Assembly (NCBI RefSeq): GCF_034119845.1
Contig: NZ_CP139420.1
Span: 4,032,001 to 4,096,000, forward strand
Source: Flavobacterium sp. NG2
GTDB lineage: Bacteria; Bacteroidota; Bacteroidia; Flavobacteriales; Flavobacteriaceae
Direction: 5' to 3'
Length of the DNA: 64,000 nt
The position numbers were made by a program, and so were the translations under genes. This document shows, piece by piece, positions 27,010 to 36,631 of this stretch; positions within the stretch are counted from its first letter, which is position 1, and the number at the start of each line of letters is the position of its first letter. The notes beneath the pieces were generated by a model. It searched no databases. It saw only the letters and a list, made by a program, of their open reading frames with translations, and was not told where the DNA came from.

Positions 27010-28914
27010 TTATAAGTTATAAGCGTAAATCGTTTTGTCGTTTGCTTTATAATATAAAACACCCGCAATTTCATCTACCTGATACTCTGGCTTTTTGTCT
27101 TTAAGAAGTATTTCTTTATCAGCTTTACCAGTATCTTTATTCACTTTCACTAAGCCCACACCGCTATCCAATTTTGTTAATATAAACTGGGCATTTTCTG
27201 TGGCTGCTGTGGCTTTAAAACGTTTTGACATTACCTCAAAAGCAGTACTTCCTATAGAAGCAAACATATCGGCAGCCCGTTTGTTTTCTTTACCATAGTC
27301 GTTATAATTGCTTAAGTCATTAGCACTACCGTATGAGCTTGTTCTATTCGCCCCAGCTTTGGCTGCATGAGCCGCTGCCAATCCAGTTGCAGCTACAGCA
27401 GCTATTCCCGAAAGCACTTTTATAAAACCACTTTGTCCTGGCGATTTATAATACTCATGAAACTTATCTTTTCCTTGTGCATCTAACATAGCCACATTTT
27501 GAGAAGAACTTAAAAATATATTACCATTTCGGATTTCCATACTATTGGCTACTTCTTTTTCATCAAATTTTACTTTTGCAAAATCACTTACGTCCCCAGA
27601 TTTAGCATCAATAGCAAAAACTTCTCCATCGGCTGCAATCAGATATCTGTTTTTTGCACTGTCAAACGTAGAGGCTACTGCAGCTGAATTTTTATATTTT
27701 AATGGTTTTTTCCATACCTGATCACCTGTTTTTAAGTTTACAATATTAGCATCTTCACTAGTGATATAAATTAAACCTTGAGGTGATTCGGCCATAACCA
27801 TTATGTTCTCCCCTGTTTTTAAAGGCTTTTTAAACAATGTTTTTCCGTCAAATGATATTTTGTTGATTCCCCCTTGTTGTATCCCAAATAATATCCCATC
27901 CTCTTGTACATAAAAATGTTGTACATAGCCTTTTGTTTTTGGCGCTTTATCCCATAAATCTTCTCCCGATGATGCACTTAAAAAAGCGATTTCAGATTCA
28001 TCTTTTGTTGCAAATACACTAGTGCTTCCTCCTGAACTTTTATCGCTTACGACTGCTATCCCTTGAGGCAAAATTTGGAAATTAGATACATTTCCTTGAA
28101 CTTTCCTATCATCTTTCCACAGTTCGGCACCGTTACTTCCTATTTTATGAATGCGGGTATTTTTTCCGTTAGAAGTTGTTTCAAAGCCGTAGATTTCTTT
28201 TTCGGTTTCATCAGCCACCATCCAGTTTACACCTTTAATTTTACATTCCCATAAATCATCTCCTTTATGGGATTTAGCAATTAATCCTTGAGCCGTTGGT
28301 ATAATCAACATGCTTTTCAATAGTAAAGGAGTCCCCGTGACACTAAAATCTTTTGCGATACCCACTCTTCCGGGCTTATCCAAGAAGAATTTATAATCTA
28401 ATTTTTGAGCGCCTAAATCATAAACCGCTACTCTAGCCGTCATTTTTTCAGCTTTATCACCTTCTTTTTGTATTCCGCTAATGATTAGTTTATTTTGTGG
28501 CAAGACCACATTGCAAGTGTAAATTTGATTCCAATTTTCAGTCTCCGAATTAAAAATGACTTTTCCTGTGATATAATTTATAACTGCCCTTTTAGTTTTG
28601 GCAATTCCCGCAAATTTAGAATTCGCACCTTGTGAAACTACGATATACGGGGAAGCAGGTATAAAATCAGTTTCTTCTGGACTTAGTTTACCAAAGTCGT
28701 TGAATGTAAATATAGGCGTGCTTTTCTTTGGGTCGATACCCACTAATCCATCATTGGTTGCTGCAATTAAAATTCCTCCAACAGTTAGTGTCATTTCGTT
28801 AATTTTAGCACCTAAATCATAGGTCTGTTGAGGGGTTTCTGCTTTTTGTGCTGTTGTTAGATTTACCATTAGCATCCCGACTAACAGTAAAATACTTTTG
28901 TTTAAATTTCTCAT
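27010..28914 (-). CDS. secreted PQQ-like beta-propeller protein
   Basis: A 634-residue protein with a signal peptide (about 1-22, ending LTTAQ) and a repeated four-stranded pattern with W/D-W motifs (GEDLWDKAPKTKGYV, NIVNLKTGDQVWKKPLKY, VFAIDAKSGDV) typical of PQQ-like/quinoprotein-alcohol-dehydrogenase-like propellers. No PQQ or metal ligands can be assigned and a glycine/alanine-rich helix (about 510-525) interrupts the propeller, so a catalytic role is unlikely; it is probably a periplasmic or surface scaffold. It lies 111 bp downstream of the type IX-secreted protein gene and may be co-transcribed with it. Confidence 0.8.
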   Translation of the reverse strand: MRNLNKSILLLVGMLMVNLTTAQKAETPQQTYDLGAKINEMTLTVGGILIAATNDGLVGIDPKKSTPIFTFNDFGKLSPEETDFIPASPYIVVSQGANSKFAGIAKTKRAVINYITGKVIFNSETENWNQIYTCNVVLPQNKLIISGIQKEGDKAEKMTARVAVYDLGAQKLDYKFFLDKPGRVGIAKDFSVTGTPLLLKSMLIIPTAQGLIAKSHKGDDLWECKIKGVNWMVADETEKEIYGFETTSNGKNTRIHKIGSNGAELWKDDRKVQGNVSNFQILPQGIAVVSDKSSGGSTSVFATKDESEIAFLSASSGEDLWDKAPKTKGYVQHFYVQEDGILFGIQQGGINKISFDGKTLFKKPLKTGENIMVMAESPQGLIYITSEDANIVNLKTGDQVWKKPLKYKNSAAVASTFDSAKNRYLIAADGEVFAIDAKSGDVSDFAKVKFDEKEVANSMEIRNGNIFLSSSQNVAMLDAQGKDKFHEYYKSPGQSGFIKVLSGIAAVAATGLAAAHAAKAGANRTSSYGSANDLSNYNDYGKENKRAADMFASIGSTAFEVMSKRFKATAATENAQFILTKLDSGVGLVKVNKDTGKADKEILLKDKKPEYQVDEIAGVLYYKANDKTIYAYNL

Positions 28915-29025
28915 AGTTCGTCTTAATTTTGTGTTGTTTAATTCGTTGGTTACAATTCAATTATGTGGTTTTGATACTATTAACAAGTCTATCAAATTTG
29001 ATTTTAATGTAATTCTGAATCAATG

Positions 29026-31167
29026 CTAATCCTGTTTGAGGATCTTTTTAATTTCAGTTCTATGTTCTGTTTTTATTTTTAAAAAGTACATTCCAGAAGG
29101 TAAATCCGCTATATTCAATTGATGTTGCTGACTTTTTACATCTTGTGTACGCATCAATTTTCCATTCATATCAACTAATTGAACTTCCTCCATGTTTTCA
29201 CTTGACTGAATAGTAATTACAGTTGTAGCTGGATTTGGAAATACTAAAACAGACTGATTGACAAAATTCTTCTCAGCCACACTTAGAGGAGTGTTATCAA
29301 GCGTATTTTGAACTATTCTTCCGTCTTCCCATACTGACACAAATGTATCTGCTGAAAAATAGTGCATGCCTTGCATTTTATCTGTAGACCCTCCTTGTTT
29401 ATAGGGCACTATTAATTCTGTTGTCCAAGAAGCACCGCCATCACTACTTTTGTAAATCGTATTGTTGCTTACAGATACATCAGAAGTGTTATAACGGTTG
29501 ATGTATAGATTGTTTGGTCCTGCAAGATGTAAAGACAAATTCAGTGCAACCGTAAAACTTGGTACATTAGGGTTGGGCGCGACAGTTATTAAAGAGTTTA
29601 TCGTTCCAACCTTAGCATAGGTTGACCAGCCATCAGTCGTTTTAAAAATTAAAGTTGTGGAATCAGTGGAATTCGTAGCAATTATGTATCCAGTATTATC
29701 ATCAACCATTTCTAAAATAACCCCTTGTATATTGGGCTCTGTAATTGTTTGAACGGTAGTTGTACTTCCATTTGTTTTATTCATTTCCAATATATTGGCT
29801 CCAGAAACAATTAACAATTTTCCAGAAGCTGTCACCGTACCATCAAATGAACCTCCTAGACTTCCTAGTATGTTCCAGCTTACACCTTGATCTTTTGAAA
29901 TTAGATTTTGTCCATTTCGAAACAGTACTATCGTTGATAAATCCGCAGATGCTCTAAATTTTCTTGATATCCAGTTTACCCCATTTGAATACCTTTTATT
30001 CCAAGTTAATCCTGCATCATTCGAAACGTATATATTGCTTTGCCTGTCTCCTACTACCATTAATGTTTCATTAAAAACTTCACAGGCTTTTAAATCTTGG
30101 GTTCCCAGAGCAGTTGTAGATGGGGTGTAGGTTTTGCCTCTGTCATGTGTGTAGCTATAATTACCACTATTCCCAACAATTATCCCTTTGTTATTATAAA
30201 AGGAAACATCATTATAACTCGTCCTGGTAACACGTTGTTGCAATTGGGTCCAAGGCAAGCCTATGCCTTCTGAGAAATAGGTTGCAAATTGACCGTTCCA
30301 GCTAATTTGGCTTACTAAGTAATTCCCAACTTCATGTAGTCTTGCGGGAGTGTTTTTTGGCATCGGAATCGTTGAGGCTTGCCATGTAAGTCCTTTATCT
30401 ACACTAACCTTCAAACCTGTAGTTGTAAAGTTCGCATAAATGGTATTTATATTTGGGGCATACACAAAAGTAGCATTGGTAGGAAAACTGCTAAAGGCAG
30501 TCCAACTATCTCCTCCGTTAGTGGTATAAAACCAACTACTTGCAGACACTATCCCTATCCCAGTTAACCCATCTAAAGGAACAAACTCACTTAAATTTGA
30601 TGAAGAAGCTCCAACAGGTTTTTTATTGGTAAAAGTGAGTCCGCCGTCTGTACTAACATCAAAATCACTAGGTTTGGCTACAATCCACGTTTTTCCATCT
30701 TTATAACTGATAGGGCCATAAATTGTGGTTTTAACCAATGACCAAGTATTACCATCTGGAGAATGATAGTATTCGCCTGTCGATGTTGATATTTTTTTTC
30801 TTGCAAAAAAACCAGAATTAGTCGTTATAATTTTATCAAACGGAATGGCACTTTGGGTAAAACTTTGCCAATTATTGGTAGTGTACTGATAACTTCCTGT
30901 ACCAGTAGTTGCAAAGCCTGTATCACCAATCATAACAAAGTTGTTTAATCGCTGATTATTGCTATCGTTTAGATAGGTCAAACTACCATTGCTTAAATCA
31001 TAATTGATGATATAGGATTCTGAATATTTTCCAGCAGACAAAACAATAGAACTATTGCTTTTTTTGCCCCATCCATACCCATCAAATGATTCGGGATGAT
31101 TTATAATTTGCGCTTTCCCAGTTAGAGCAATCAGTAAAATACTTCCTAATAGTAAAAGTTGTTTCAT
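29026..31167 (-). CDS. type IX-secreted protein with BNR/sortilin-like repeats
   Basis: A 713-residue protein with a signal peptide (about 1-19), a large beta-propeller region with many Asp-box/BNR repeats (SVDKGLTWQAS, SNDAGLTWNKRY, SKDQGVSWNI, SSDGGASWTTE), and a C-terminal type A sorting domain (about 640-713: VFPNPATTVITIQ to GMYFLKIKT). The sorting domain marks it for export by the type IX system and attachment to or release from the cell surface. Asp-box propellers occur in glycosidases and in non-catalytic surface proteins; no sialidase catalytic residues can be assigned, so function is open. Confidence 0.9.
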   Translation of the reverse strand: MKQLLLLGSILLIALTGKAQIINHPESFDGYGWGKKSNSSIVLSAGKYSESYIINYDLSNGSLTYLNDSNNQRLNNFVMIGDTGFATTGTGSYQYTTNNWQSFTQSAIPFDKIITTNSGFFARKKISTSTGEYYHSPDGNTWSLVKTTIYGPISYKDGKTWIVAKPSDFDVSTDGGLTFTNKKPVGASSSNLSEFVPLDGLTGIGIVSASSWFYTTNGGDSWTAFSSFPTNATFVYAPNINTIYANFTTTGLKVSVDKGLTWQASTIPMPKNTPARLHEVGNYLVSQISWNGQFATYFSEGIGLPWTQLQQRVTRTSYNDVSFYNNKGIIVGNSGNYSYTHDRGKTYTPSTTALGTQDLKACEVFNETLMVVGDRQSNIYVSNDAGLTWNKRYSNGVNWISRKFRASADLSTIVLFRNGQNLISKDQGVSWNILGSLGGSFDGTVTASGKLLIVSGANILEMNKTNGSTTTVQTITEPNIQGVILEMVDDNTGYIIATNSTDSTTLIFKTTDGWSTYAKVGTINSLITVAPNPNVPSFTVALNLSLHLAGPNNLYINRYNTSDVSVSNNTIYKSSDGGASWTTELIVPYKQGGSTDKMQGMHYFSADTFVSVWEDGRIVQNTLDNTPLSVAEKNFVNQSVLVFPNPATTVITIQSSENMEEVQLVDMNGKLMRTQDVKSQQHQLNIADLPSGMYFLKIKTEHRTEIKKILKQD

Positions 31168-31346
31168 AGTGGTTTGTTTTCAAAAAATGTAACTTAAATA
31201 CATACTATAATCTAGTATCATAAAAAATAGATTGATTTTTTAATCATCTACTTTTTACAAAATTATAGGATATGTGTTAGCATTTTCTAGAAAACTTGTC
31301 TCATCTTAGAACATGAGGCAAAATTATAACACTGTGCATCAATCAA

Positions 31347-32489
31347 TTAAGATAGTAAGACAAAGTCGGTTGGATTTTTTCCTGTTACTTTTTTAAAAGA
31401 CCTATAAAAAGAGGCTCTACTATTGAACCCAACTTCGGAGGCAATATTCTCGATTGTGTCCACTTTTGAATCGAAGGTTTTCAACATGATGATGGCTTCA
31501 TCGACGCGTGCTTCATTTATAAAATCAAAAAAAGATTTTTTAAAATGTTGATTCAAAATTTGAGAAACTATATATGGTTGTTCTTCCACCATGTCTGAAA
31601 GTGCCGTCAAATTAAGTTTGTTGTCTTTGAACACTTTGTCGGTTTTTATCAATTCTTCCAAGACAGTAATGGTACTGTCCCATCGGCCATCTTGTATCCA
31701 ATTGGTCGATTTACAACTGGTATATTCTGTAATTCTTTTGTTCTCAGCGACCAGAGCATTAAAGGATTCATGGCTAAAAATAGCGTTGTTTTTGATAGAG
31801 AAAGTAATGACAAACAAATATATCACTGTCATTACTACAGGTAAAATACCATAATCAACAATATTAGCGGGTAACAAAATATAGAATACTACCAACAAGA
31901 AGTTAAGTATTGCCATGAGCAAAATAAATTGTCGGGCAAACAACAACTTTACTGATTCGGTTGCGGATAAATTATTTTTAACCGCAATTCGATATTTTTT
32001 AATATCGATAAATAATTCTACCAGATAAATCATCTGGCAGATGTAAAACACAACATTGTACATATCCATGATTTTTGGATACTCATCTGTGCTCAAGTGA
32101 TTGATGTAGTTTGTTTGCTCCGTTGAGCTAAGCAAACAGAAGTCTAGTAGCAGTACTATACTAAACAAAATTGTAACAGCAGAAGCAATAACTAGATAGG
32201 TCTTAATCTTTTTAGTATTTCCAATTAAAATGTGCAGGTATTTATATACCGTAATTGGAAATAAATTGGCTATCATTTGGACAAAAAAGAAAAAATAAGG
32301 TGCCGAATGAATCAGTCCTGTATTAATCAAAATATTATCAAAAAAGTATAAGCCCGGAATCGCAAATATTACAGCTAAAAGGTAATTGGGATAGCTGTTA
32401 TTTTTCCTAATTAAAAGAAAAGTACACAACACCACAATATTGAATACGGCAAGAATATTCAAAATCGTATATATGATGTTCTCTTTCAT
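31347..32489 (-). CDS. membrane-anchored AraC-family regulator
   Basis: A 380-residue protein with about seven N-terminal membrane helices (about 5-235) and a C-terminal AraC HTH domain (about 270-380), including SQILNQHFKKSFFDFINEARVDEA and the second helix-turn-helix IENIASEVGFNSRASFYRSFKKVTGKNPTDFV. This 7TM-AraC layout is common in Flavobacteriia and is thought to couple an envelope signal to transcription. It is transcribed towards, and 180 bp upstream of, the type IX-secreted protein gene, which it may control. Confidence 0.92.
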   Translation of the reverse strand: MKENIIYTILNILAVFNIVVLCTFLLIRKNNSYPNYLLAVIFAIPGLYFFDNILINTGLIHSAPYFFFFVQMIANLFPITVYKYLHILIGNTKKIKTYLVIASAVTILFSIVLLLDFCLLSSTEQTNYINHLSTDEYPKIMDMYNVVFYICQMIYLVELFIDIKKYRIAVKNNLSATESVKLLFARQFILLMAILNFLLVVFYILLPANIVDYGILPVVMTVIYLFVITFSIKNNAIFSHESFNALVAENKRITEYTSCKSTNWIQDGRWDSTITVLEELIKTDKVFKDNKLNLTALSDMVEEQPYIVSQILNQHFKKSFFDFINEARVDEAIIMLKTFDSKVDTIENIASEVGFNSRASFYRSFKKVTGKNPTDFVLLS

Positions 32490-32823
32490 TCTTTTTATTT
32501 AATGCTAGTTGGTGAAACTTAACAGCTTTTTTAGAAGTGATTTCTATCGAAAAAACAATCGAGAAAACGGCAAAATTGTTTCGCTGCCTGAGCAATAAAC
32601 AATTATTTAAATCACCTAAGGTTTCGAAAATACAAATTCCGACTAAAGAATCAAACTTATGGCGATTTATTTTTTATAAAGCAAACGGAAAAGTTACCCA
32701 TTGTTGCTTTCATCGGTTCGCAAAATCTCCTGACTTTTGACTACTCTTGTTGATTGTATTTTGTGAATGATTCTGGGTTGTAGCTTTATCGATTTGTAAC
32801 CTCTTAAAAATAGCATTTTGTGT
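32490..32823. other. intergenic stretch with repeat words
   Basis: No gene is evident. CAAAATCTCCTGACTTTTG (about 32710-32728) repeats a word from the 230-bp element family; the rest is unremarkable. Confidence 0.5.
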
Positions 32824-32905
32824 AAAAGTCAGGAGACTTTTTTTAACGATTTCGTTTATAACAAAATTTTAAAATTGCGCAAAGTCAGAGACATTTGCGC
32901 AGCAC
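32824..32905 (-). repeat. shortened third copy of the 230-bp element with terminator
   Basis: Read on the minus strand it gives GCTGCGCAAATG, the TGCGCAAA/TTTGCGCA hairpin (32901-32876) and AAGTCTCCTGACTTTT, as at 23419 and 24544. It lies 38 bp beyond the stop of the Abi gene and can terminate it. Confidence 0.8.
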
Positions 32906-32942
32906 TTATAATAATGTATAGGTACGGTTCGAAGAGCAGGGT

Positions 32943-33632
32943 CTAGTATTTAAATAGGTTTTTTGCAAGATTTATTTTATTGTCGATTGCGTCAAAATAT
33001 TCAACATAGTCTGTCAAATCTGCGTCAATCCAATTCAATATTTCGTAAATTTCATTTTTGATGTTTTCCGCATATGTGAAATCTATGGTGTTTCCATTAA
33101 AGCAAATTGGTTCATTATGATAAACTCTATTTCTGAATTCTCTTATCCTGTTGAGTTTTTGGTTTATTGCACTTCTATTAACTCCTGCTGGCTTATTTCT
33201 AAATGAGTGTATAACGATTCCGCCAATTAATCGATAATGATGAGTATCAAATAGACTTGTCCAAAAACCCAAAGATTGTTCAGCAACAACTTTTCCAGCT
33301 GTTACTAATCCCCCTTTTCGTCTTATGGTTCTTTCAGCACTTAGAATTGAATTTTTAAGAAAAAATCTTGATCCAGTTAATGAATGGTCATTCATAAAAC
33401 CATTTTTTTCTGTAATTATCCAATTTGGATTTGCAAAATGTGCAGATACCTGATAATTAAAAATATTCCTTAAGAATATCTCAAAGAGATTTAATATTGG
33501 ATAAAAAGATTGAGAAACTCTTAGATTAGCACGGTACAATTTTTGAGCCTTTACTTTTGAATTAGCAGTAGCTAGTAGGAATCTGTTCAATCTAGGTTGA
33601 GAAAGGTAGTATTCAAGCTTATTATATTCCAT
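32943..33632 (-). CDS. Abi family HEPN protein
   Basis: A 229-residue protein of the Abi (Abi_2) family of abortive-infection/toxin-like proteins. The N-terminus LSQPRLNRFLLAT, ALLYRANL-like KLYRANLRVSQSFYP and LFEIFLRNIFNYQ follow the family pattern, and R167-N-R-V-Y-H172 is the Rx4H motif of HEPN ribonucleases. Such proteins are expected to cut RNA and arrest growth upon phage infection or loss of their antidote. The ATG at 33632 was preferred to a TTG at 33701. No protein antitoxin is adjacent; instead, a divergent promoter and terminator define a candidate small RNA directly upstream. A minus-strand -7-like TATATTTA lies at 33661-33668. Confidence 0.85.
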   Translation of the reverse strand: MEYNKLEYYLSQPRLNRFLLATANSKVKAQKLYRANLRVSQSFYPILNLFEIFLRNIFNYQVSAHFANPNWIITEKNGFMNDHSLTGSRFFLKNSILSAERTIRRKGGLVTAGKVVAEQSLGFWTSLFDTHHYRLIGGIVIHSFRNKPAGVNRSAINQKLNRIREFRNRVYHNEPICFNGNTIDFTYAENIKNEIYEILNWIDADLTDYVEYFDAIDNKINLAKNLFKY

Positions 33633-33651
33633 TAATTTTTTCTTAAAAAGG

Positions 33652-33682
33652 TTGATTTTATAAATATAAGTGTTTATATTTG
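33652..33682 (+). promoter_or_regulatory. plus-strand promoter divergent to the Abi gene
   Basis: TTG (33652-33654), 20 bp, TATATTTG (33675-33682): full match to the Bacteroidota consensus and spacing. No protein gene follows on this strand for over 2 kb, so its transcript should be the RNA ending at the terminator at 33780. Confidence 0.7.
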
Positions 33683-33687
33683 TAACG

Positions 33688-33780
33688 TAATGCTTAATCA
33701 AGCCTCTTTTCTAATAAAGAAAACGTAATTAAGTGAAAGATTTATTTAAGCTCTTTGGTTTATTCCAAAGGGCTTTTTTT
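33688..33780 (+). ncRNA. candidate small RNA next to the HEPN Abi gene
   Basis: A roughly 93-nt transcript is predicted between a consensus promoter (33652-33682) and a terminator: AGCTCTTTGG (33749-33758) pairs with CCAAAGGGCT (33765-33774), followed by T. Two more short hairpins fit upstream, GCTT/AAGC (33692-33703) and TCTTT/AAAGA. The word AACGTAAT occurs at 33684 and again at 33722, 38 nt apart. It contains no open frame of note. Exact ends are estimates. Confidence 0.55.
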
Positions 33781-33897
33781 AATATTACGCACAACGTTTT
33801 ATACTCGCTACTTTATAACGCATTATTAATTCTCAAATATATTAAAATATTCTTACAAAATACAAATAGCTCTTATGAAAACAAAAACGTTCCAGTT

Positions 33898-33970
33898 TAG
33901 CCCCGATAGCAGTGAAAATCCTCTTGTATGGCGATAGCCAATGCAAGAGATTGTAACGAATAGCGGGAGG
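33898..33970. repeat. dispersed flavobacterial palindrome, copy 1
   Basis: Begins TAGCCCCGAT and contains CTCTTG...CAAGAG arms and a final TAGCGGGAGG; the same layout occurs at 45344-45412. No gene lies in 33781-34007. Confidence 0.75.
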
Positions 33971-34007
33971 ATTAGTCAATAGAAACCAAATCGTTCTGCT
34001 CCTAAAT

Positions 34008-34038
34008 AAAAAAAACCTGCCAGTTTGCACTAGCAGGT
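34008..34038 (-). terminator. terminator of htpG
   Basis: On the minus strand ACCTGC (34038-34033) pairs with GCAGGT (34020-34015), followed by eight T, 30 bp after the htpG stop. Confidence 0.85.
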
Positions 34039-34067
34039 CTTCATACTTAATTCTGTTTATTGGATAC

Positions 34068-35954
34068 TTATTTAATCATTTCGAAACTACGTTTTACAAA
34101 GGCAGTTAGATCTTCTCCTTTTAATAAGTTTTGTGATAATTTAGCCAAGTCTAGGGCTTGTTTTACCAAACTTTCTTGAGCTGCTTTATCCGTATTGTTC
34201 AGGATGTTGGTTGCCAATTCAGAGTTGGTGTTTACCACTAAATTGTACATCTCTGGCATATTACCCATTCCGAACATTCCGCCACCACCGGATTGACTCA
34301 TTTCTTTCATACGGCGCATGAATTCTGGTTGCGTGATGATGAATGGTGCTGATTGACTGTCTAACGCTTGCAATTGTACGGTATATTTTTGTTTTGGAAC
34401 AATAGTTTCAACAACTGATTTTAGATTGTTTTGCTCTTCTTCTGACAACTTCGAAATTGCATTTTCTTCTTTCTTGATTAAGTTATCAATATGGTCAGAA
34501 TCTACACGAACAAAAGTCAATCCTTGGTTATCACCCTCGATTTTTTGAATCAAGTGCGAGATAATTGGAGAGTCTAGTAATAAAACTTCGTAACCTTTTT
34601 CTTGAGCGATTTCGATATACGAGTGTTGTGCTTCTTTGTTTCCTGCATAAAGCACAACCGTTTTTCCGTCTTTGTCGGTTTGTTTTTCCTTGATAGCTTC
34701 TTTTAATTCTTCAAGAGTATAGAATTTATCATTAACCGTTGGGTACAATACGAATGAACCTGCTTTTTCGTAGAACTTATCCTCAGAAAGCATTCCGTAT
34801 TCCAAAACGATTTTGATATCATTCCATTTTTTCTCAAAATCGGAACGGTTTTCATTGAACAACGATTTCAATTTATCGGCTACTTTACGCGTGATGTAGT
34901 TTGAAATTTTCTTCACTGCACCATCCGCTTGTAAGCTAGAACGCGAAACGTTCAATGGAATATCTGGAGAGTCAATAACTCCTTTTAACATCGTCAAGAA
35001 TTCAGGCACAATACCTTCTACGTTATCTGTAACGTATACTTGGTTTTGGTACAATTGAATTTTGTCTTTTTGAATTTGCATATCGGAACCCAAACGAGGG
35101 AAATACAAGATACCCGTTAAGTTAAATGGATAATCTACATTCAAGTGAATGTTGAATAATGGGTCTTCGAACTGCATTGGGTACATTTCGCGGTAAAAAC
35201 CTTTGTAATCTTCATCGGTTAATTCTGCTGGCGCTTTGGTCCAAGCTGGATTAGGATTGTTGATGATATTATCTACCTCGATAGTTTCGGCTACATAATC
35301 TTCTGGAGCGTCTTCTGGTTTAGGTAAGGTTTCTGTTTTAGTTCCAAATTTAATAGGAATAGGCATGAACTTGTTGTATTTGTTCAAAAGTTCACGAATT
35401 CTAAATTCTTCCAAAAATTCTAATGAATCTTCAGCAATATGTAAGATGATTTCAGTACCACGTGACGTTTTGTCTGCTGGTTCTAATGAAAATTCTGGGC
35501 TACCATCGCAAGTCCAATGTGCTGCTGGTTCGTCTTTATAGGATTTAGTGATGATTTCTACTTTTGAAGCCACCATAAAAGCCGAATAAAAACCAAGACC
35601 AAAATGACCAATGATTCCAGAATCTTTTGCTGAGTCTTTGTATTTCTCTAAGAACTCTTCAGCTCCAGAAAAAGCCAATTGGTTGATGTATTTCTCCACT
35701 TCATCAGCAGTCATACCAATCCCTTGGTCAATGATGTGGAGTTTCTTTCCTTCTTTATCGATTTTAACTTCAATAATTGGGTTGCCATATTCTACGCTGG
35801 CTTCGCCAATACTGATAAGGTGTTTTAATTTTGAGGTTGCATCTGTCCCATTTGAAATTAATTCACGTAAAAAAATCTCGTGATCACTGTATAGGAACTT
35901 TTTGATAAGAGGGAAGATGTTTTCTACCGAAACATTAATTTTTCCTGTTGTCAT
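34068..35954 (-). CDS. htpG: molecular chaperone HtpG (Hsp90)
   Basis: A 628-residue cytosolic Hsp90. The N-terminal GHKL ATPase shows FLRELISNGTDATSKL, the DQGIGMT motif and GHFGLGFYSAFMV; the middle domain contains the catalytic-arginine stretch NVSRSSLQ; the C-terminal dimerisation domain follows. Length and domains are complete. It folds client proteins with ATP, assisted by DnaK. It is a single-gene unit with its own terminator and is housekeeping, unrelated to the surrounding accessory genes. Confidence 0.98.
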   Translation of the reverse strand: MTTGKINVSVENIFPLIKKFLYSDHEIFLRELISNGTDATSKLKHLISIGEASVEYGNPIIEVKIDKEGKKLHIIDQGIGMTADEVEKYINQLAFSGAEEFLEKYKDSAKDSGIIGHFGLGFYSAFMVASKVEIITKSYKDEPAAHWTCDGSPEFSLEPADKTSRGTEIILHIAEDSLEFLEEFRIRELLNKYNKFMPIPIKFGTKTETLPKPEDAPEDYVAETIEVDNIINNPNPAWTKAPAELTDEDYKGFYREMYPMQFEDPLFNIHLNVDYPFNLTGILYFPRLGSDMQIQKDKIQLYQNQVYVTDNVEGIVPEFLTMLKGVIDSPDIPLNVSRSSLQADGAVKKISNYITRKVADKLKSLFNENRSDFEKKWNDIKIVLEYGMLSEDKFYEKAGSFVLYPTVNDKFYTLEELKEAIKEKQTDKDGKTVVLYAGNKEAQHSYIEIAQEKGYEVLLLDSPIISHLIQKIEGDNQGLTFVRVDSDHIDNLIKKEENAISKLSEEEQNNLKSVVETIVPKQKYTVQLQALDSQSAPFIITQPEFMRRMKEMSQSGGGGMFGMGNMPEMYNLVVNTNSELATNILNNTDKAAQESLVKQALDLAKLSQNLLKGEDLTAFVKRSFEMIK

Positions 35955-36135
35955 ATGTTAAAAATTTTAATTGGGTTTTACAATCGCTCAAATTCTTTCA
36001 AATAAAATACCAATTCTATACTAGGTGACAAATTGGCGGTAGTGAAAATTTTGAAATAAAAAAATTTAAATATGAAACTTATATTGTCCTTAGGATTGTA
36101 TCTTTGTCTGAGTTTAACTATAAAACGATAACTAG

Positions 36136-36612
36136 ATGAAAAAAATTATTTTAATAGGTGCAATGTCTTTAATGATGTTTGCTTGCAAGACAAGTTCAGT
36201 TACCAATACACAATTGGACAGAAAATCAGAAGTTGCAATGAAAGGGAACTGGGTAATCAGCTCCGTAAGCTATCCTGGTTCTGAATACATCAAAGTAAAC
36301 TCTTTTGAAATCGCGGATTCAAAGTGTTTTGAAGGAAGTGCTTGGAAATTTGTTTCTAATAACAATAAAGGAACAATGGACTTAACAAATGCTAATTGTG
36401 CTGCTTTTAGTTCTCCAATTACTTGGTTTGTTAACAAAGAAGGACAATTTGTTTTGAAAGTTTTAAATGCTGGTGAGAAAGCTAAAAAAGTGAGAAATGG
36501 TTATATCTTAAAAGTAGCTAATCAAACAGAATCTTCGTTCCAGTTAATTGACAAAATCAATGTTGGAGGAAAACTAACAGATGTGGTGTATCAATTTCAA
36601 AAAACTAACTAA
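36136..36612 (+). CDS. lipocalin-family lipoprotein
   Basis: A 158-residue lipoprotein: signal peptide with lipobox MFAC (Cys17), then a small beta-barrel domain starting at GNWVISSVSYPGSEYIKVNSF with a cysteine pair around DSKCFEGSAWKF and NANCAAF. It resembles the short lipocalin-like proteins of Flavobacteriia and is probably anchored to the outer membrane. The OmpA-family gene begins 19 bp downstream, so the two form an operon; a -7 box TATCTTTG (36098-36105) precedes it. Ligand unknown. Confidence 0.85.
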   Translation: MKKIILIGAMSLMMFACKTSSVTNTQLDRKSEVAMKGNWVISSVSYPGSEYIKVNSFEIADSKCFEGSAWKFVSNNNKGTMDLTNANCAAFSSPITWFVNKEGQFVLKVLNAGEKAKKVRNGYILKVANQTESSFQLIDKINVGGKLTDVVYQFQKTN

Positions 36613-36631
36613 TTAAATAAAAAACATAGAT

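Noticed and set aside
33684..33729. Repeated AACGTAAT as a possible CRISPR remnant
   Set aside because: Only two 8-bp copies; no conserved repeat length, no spacers and no cas genes.
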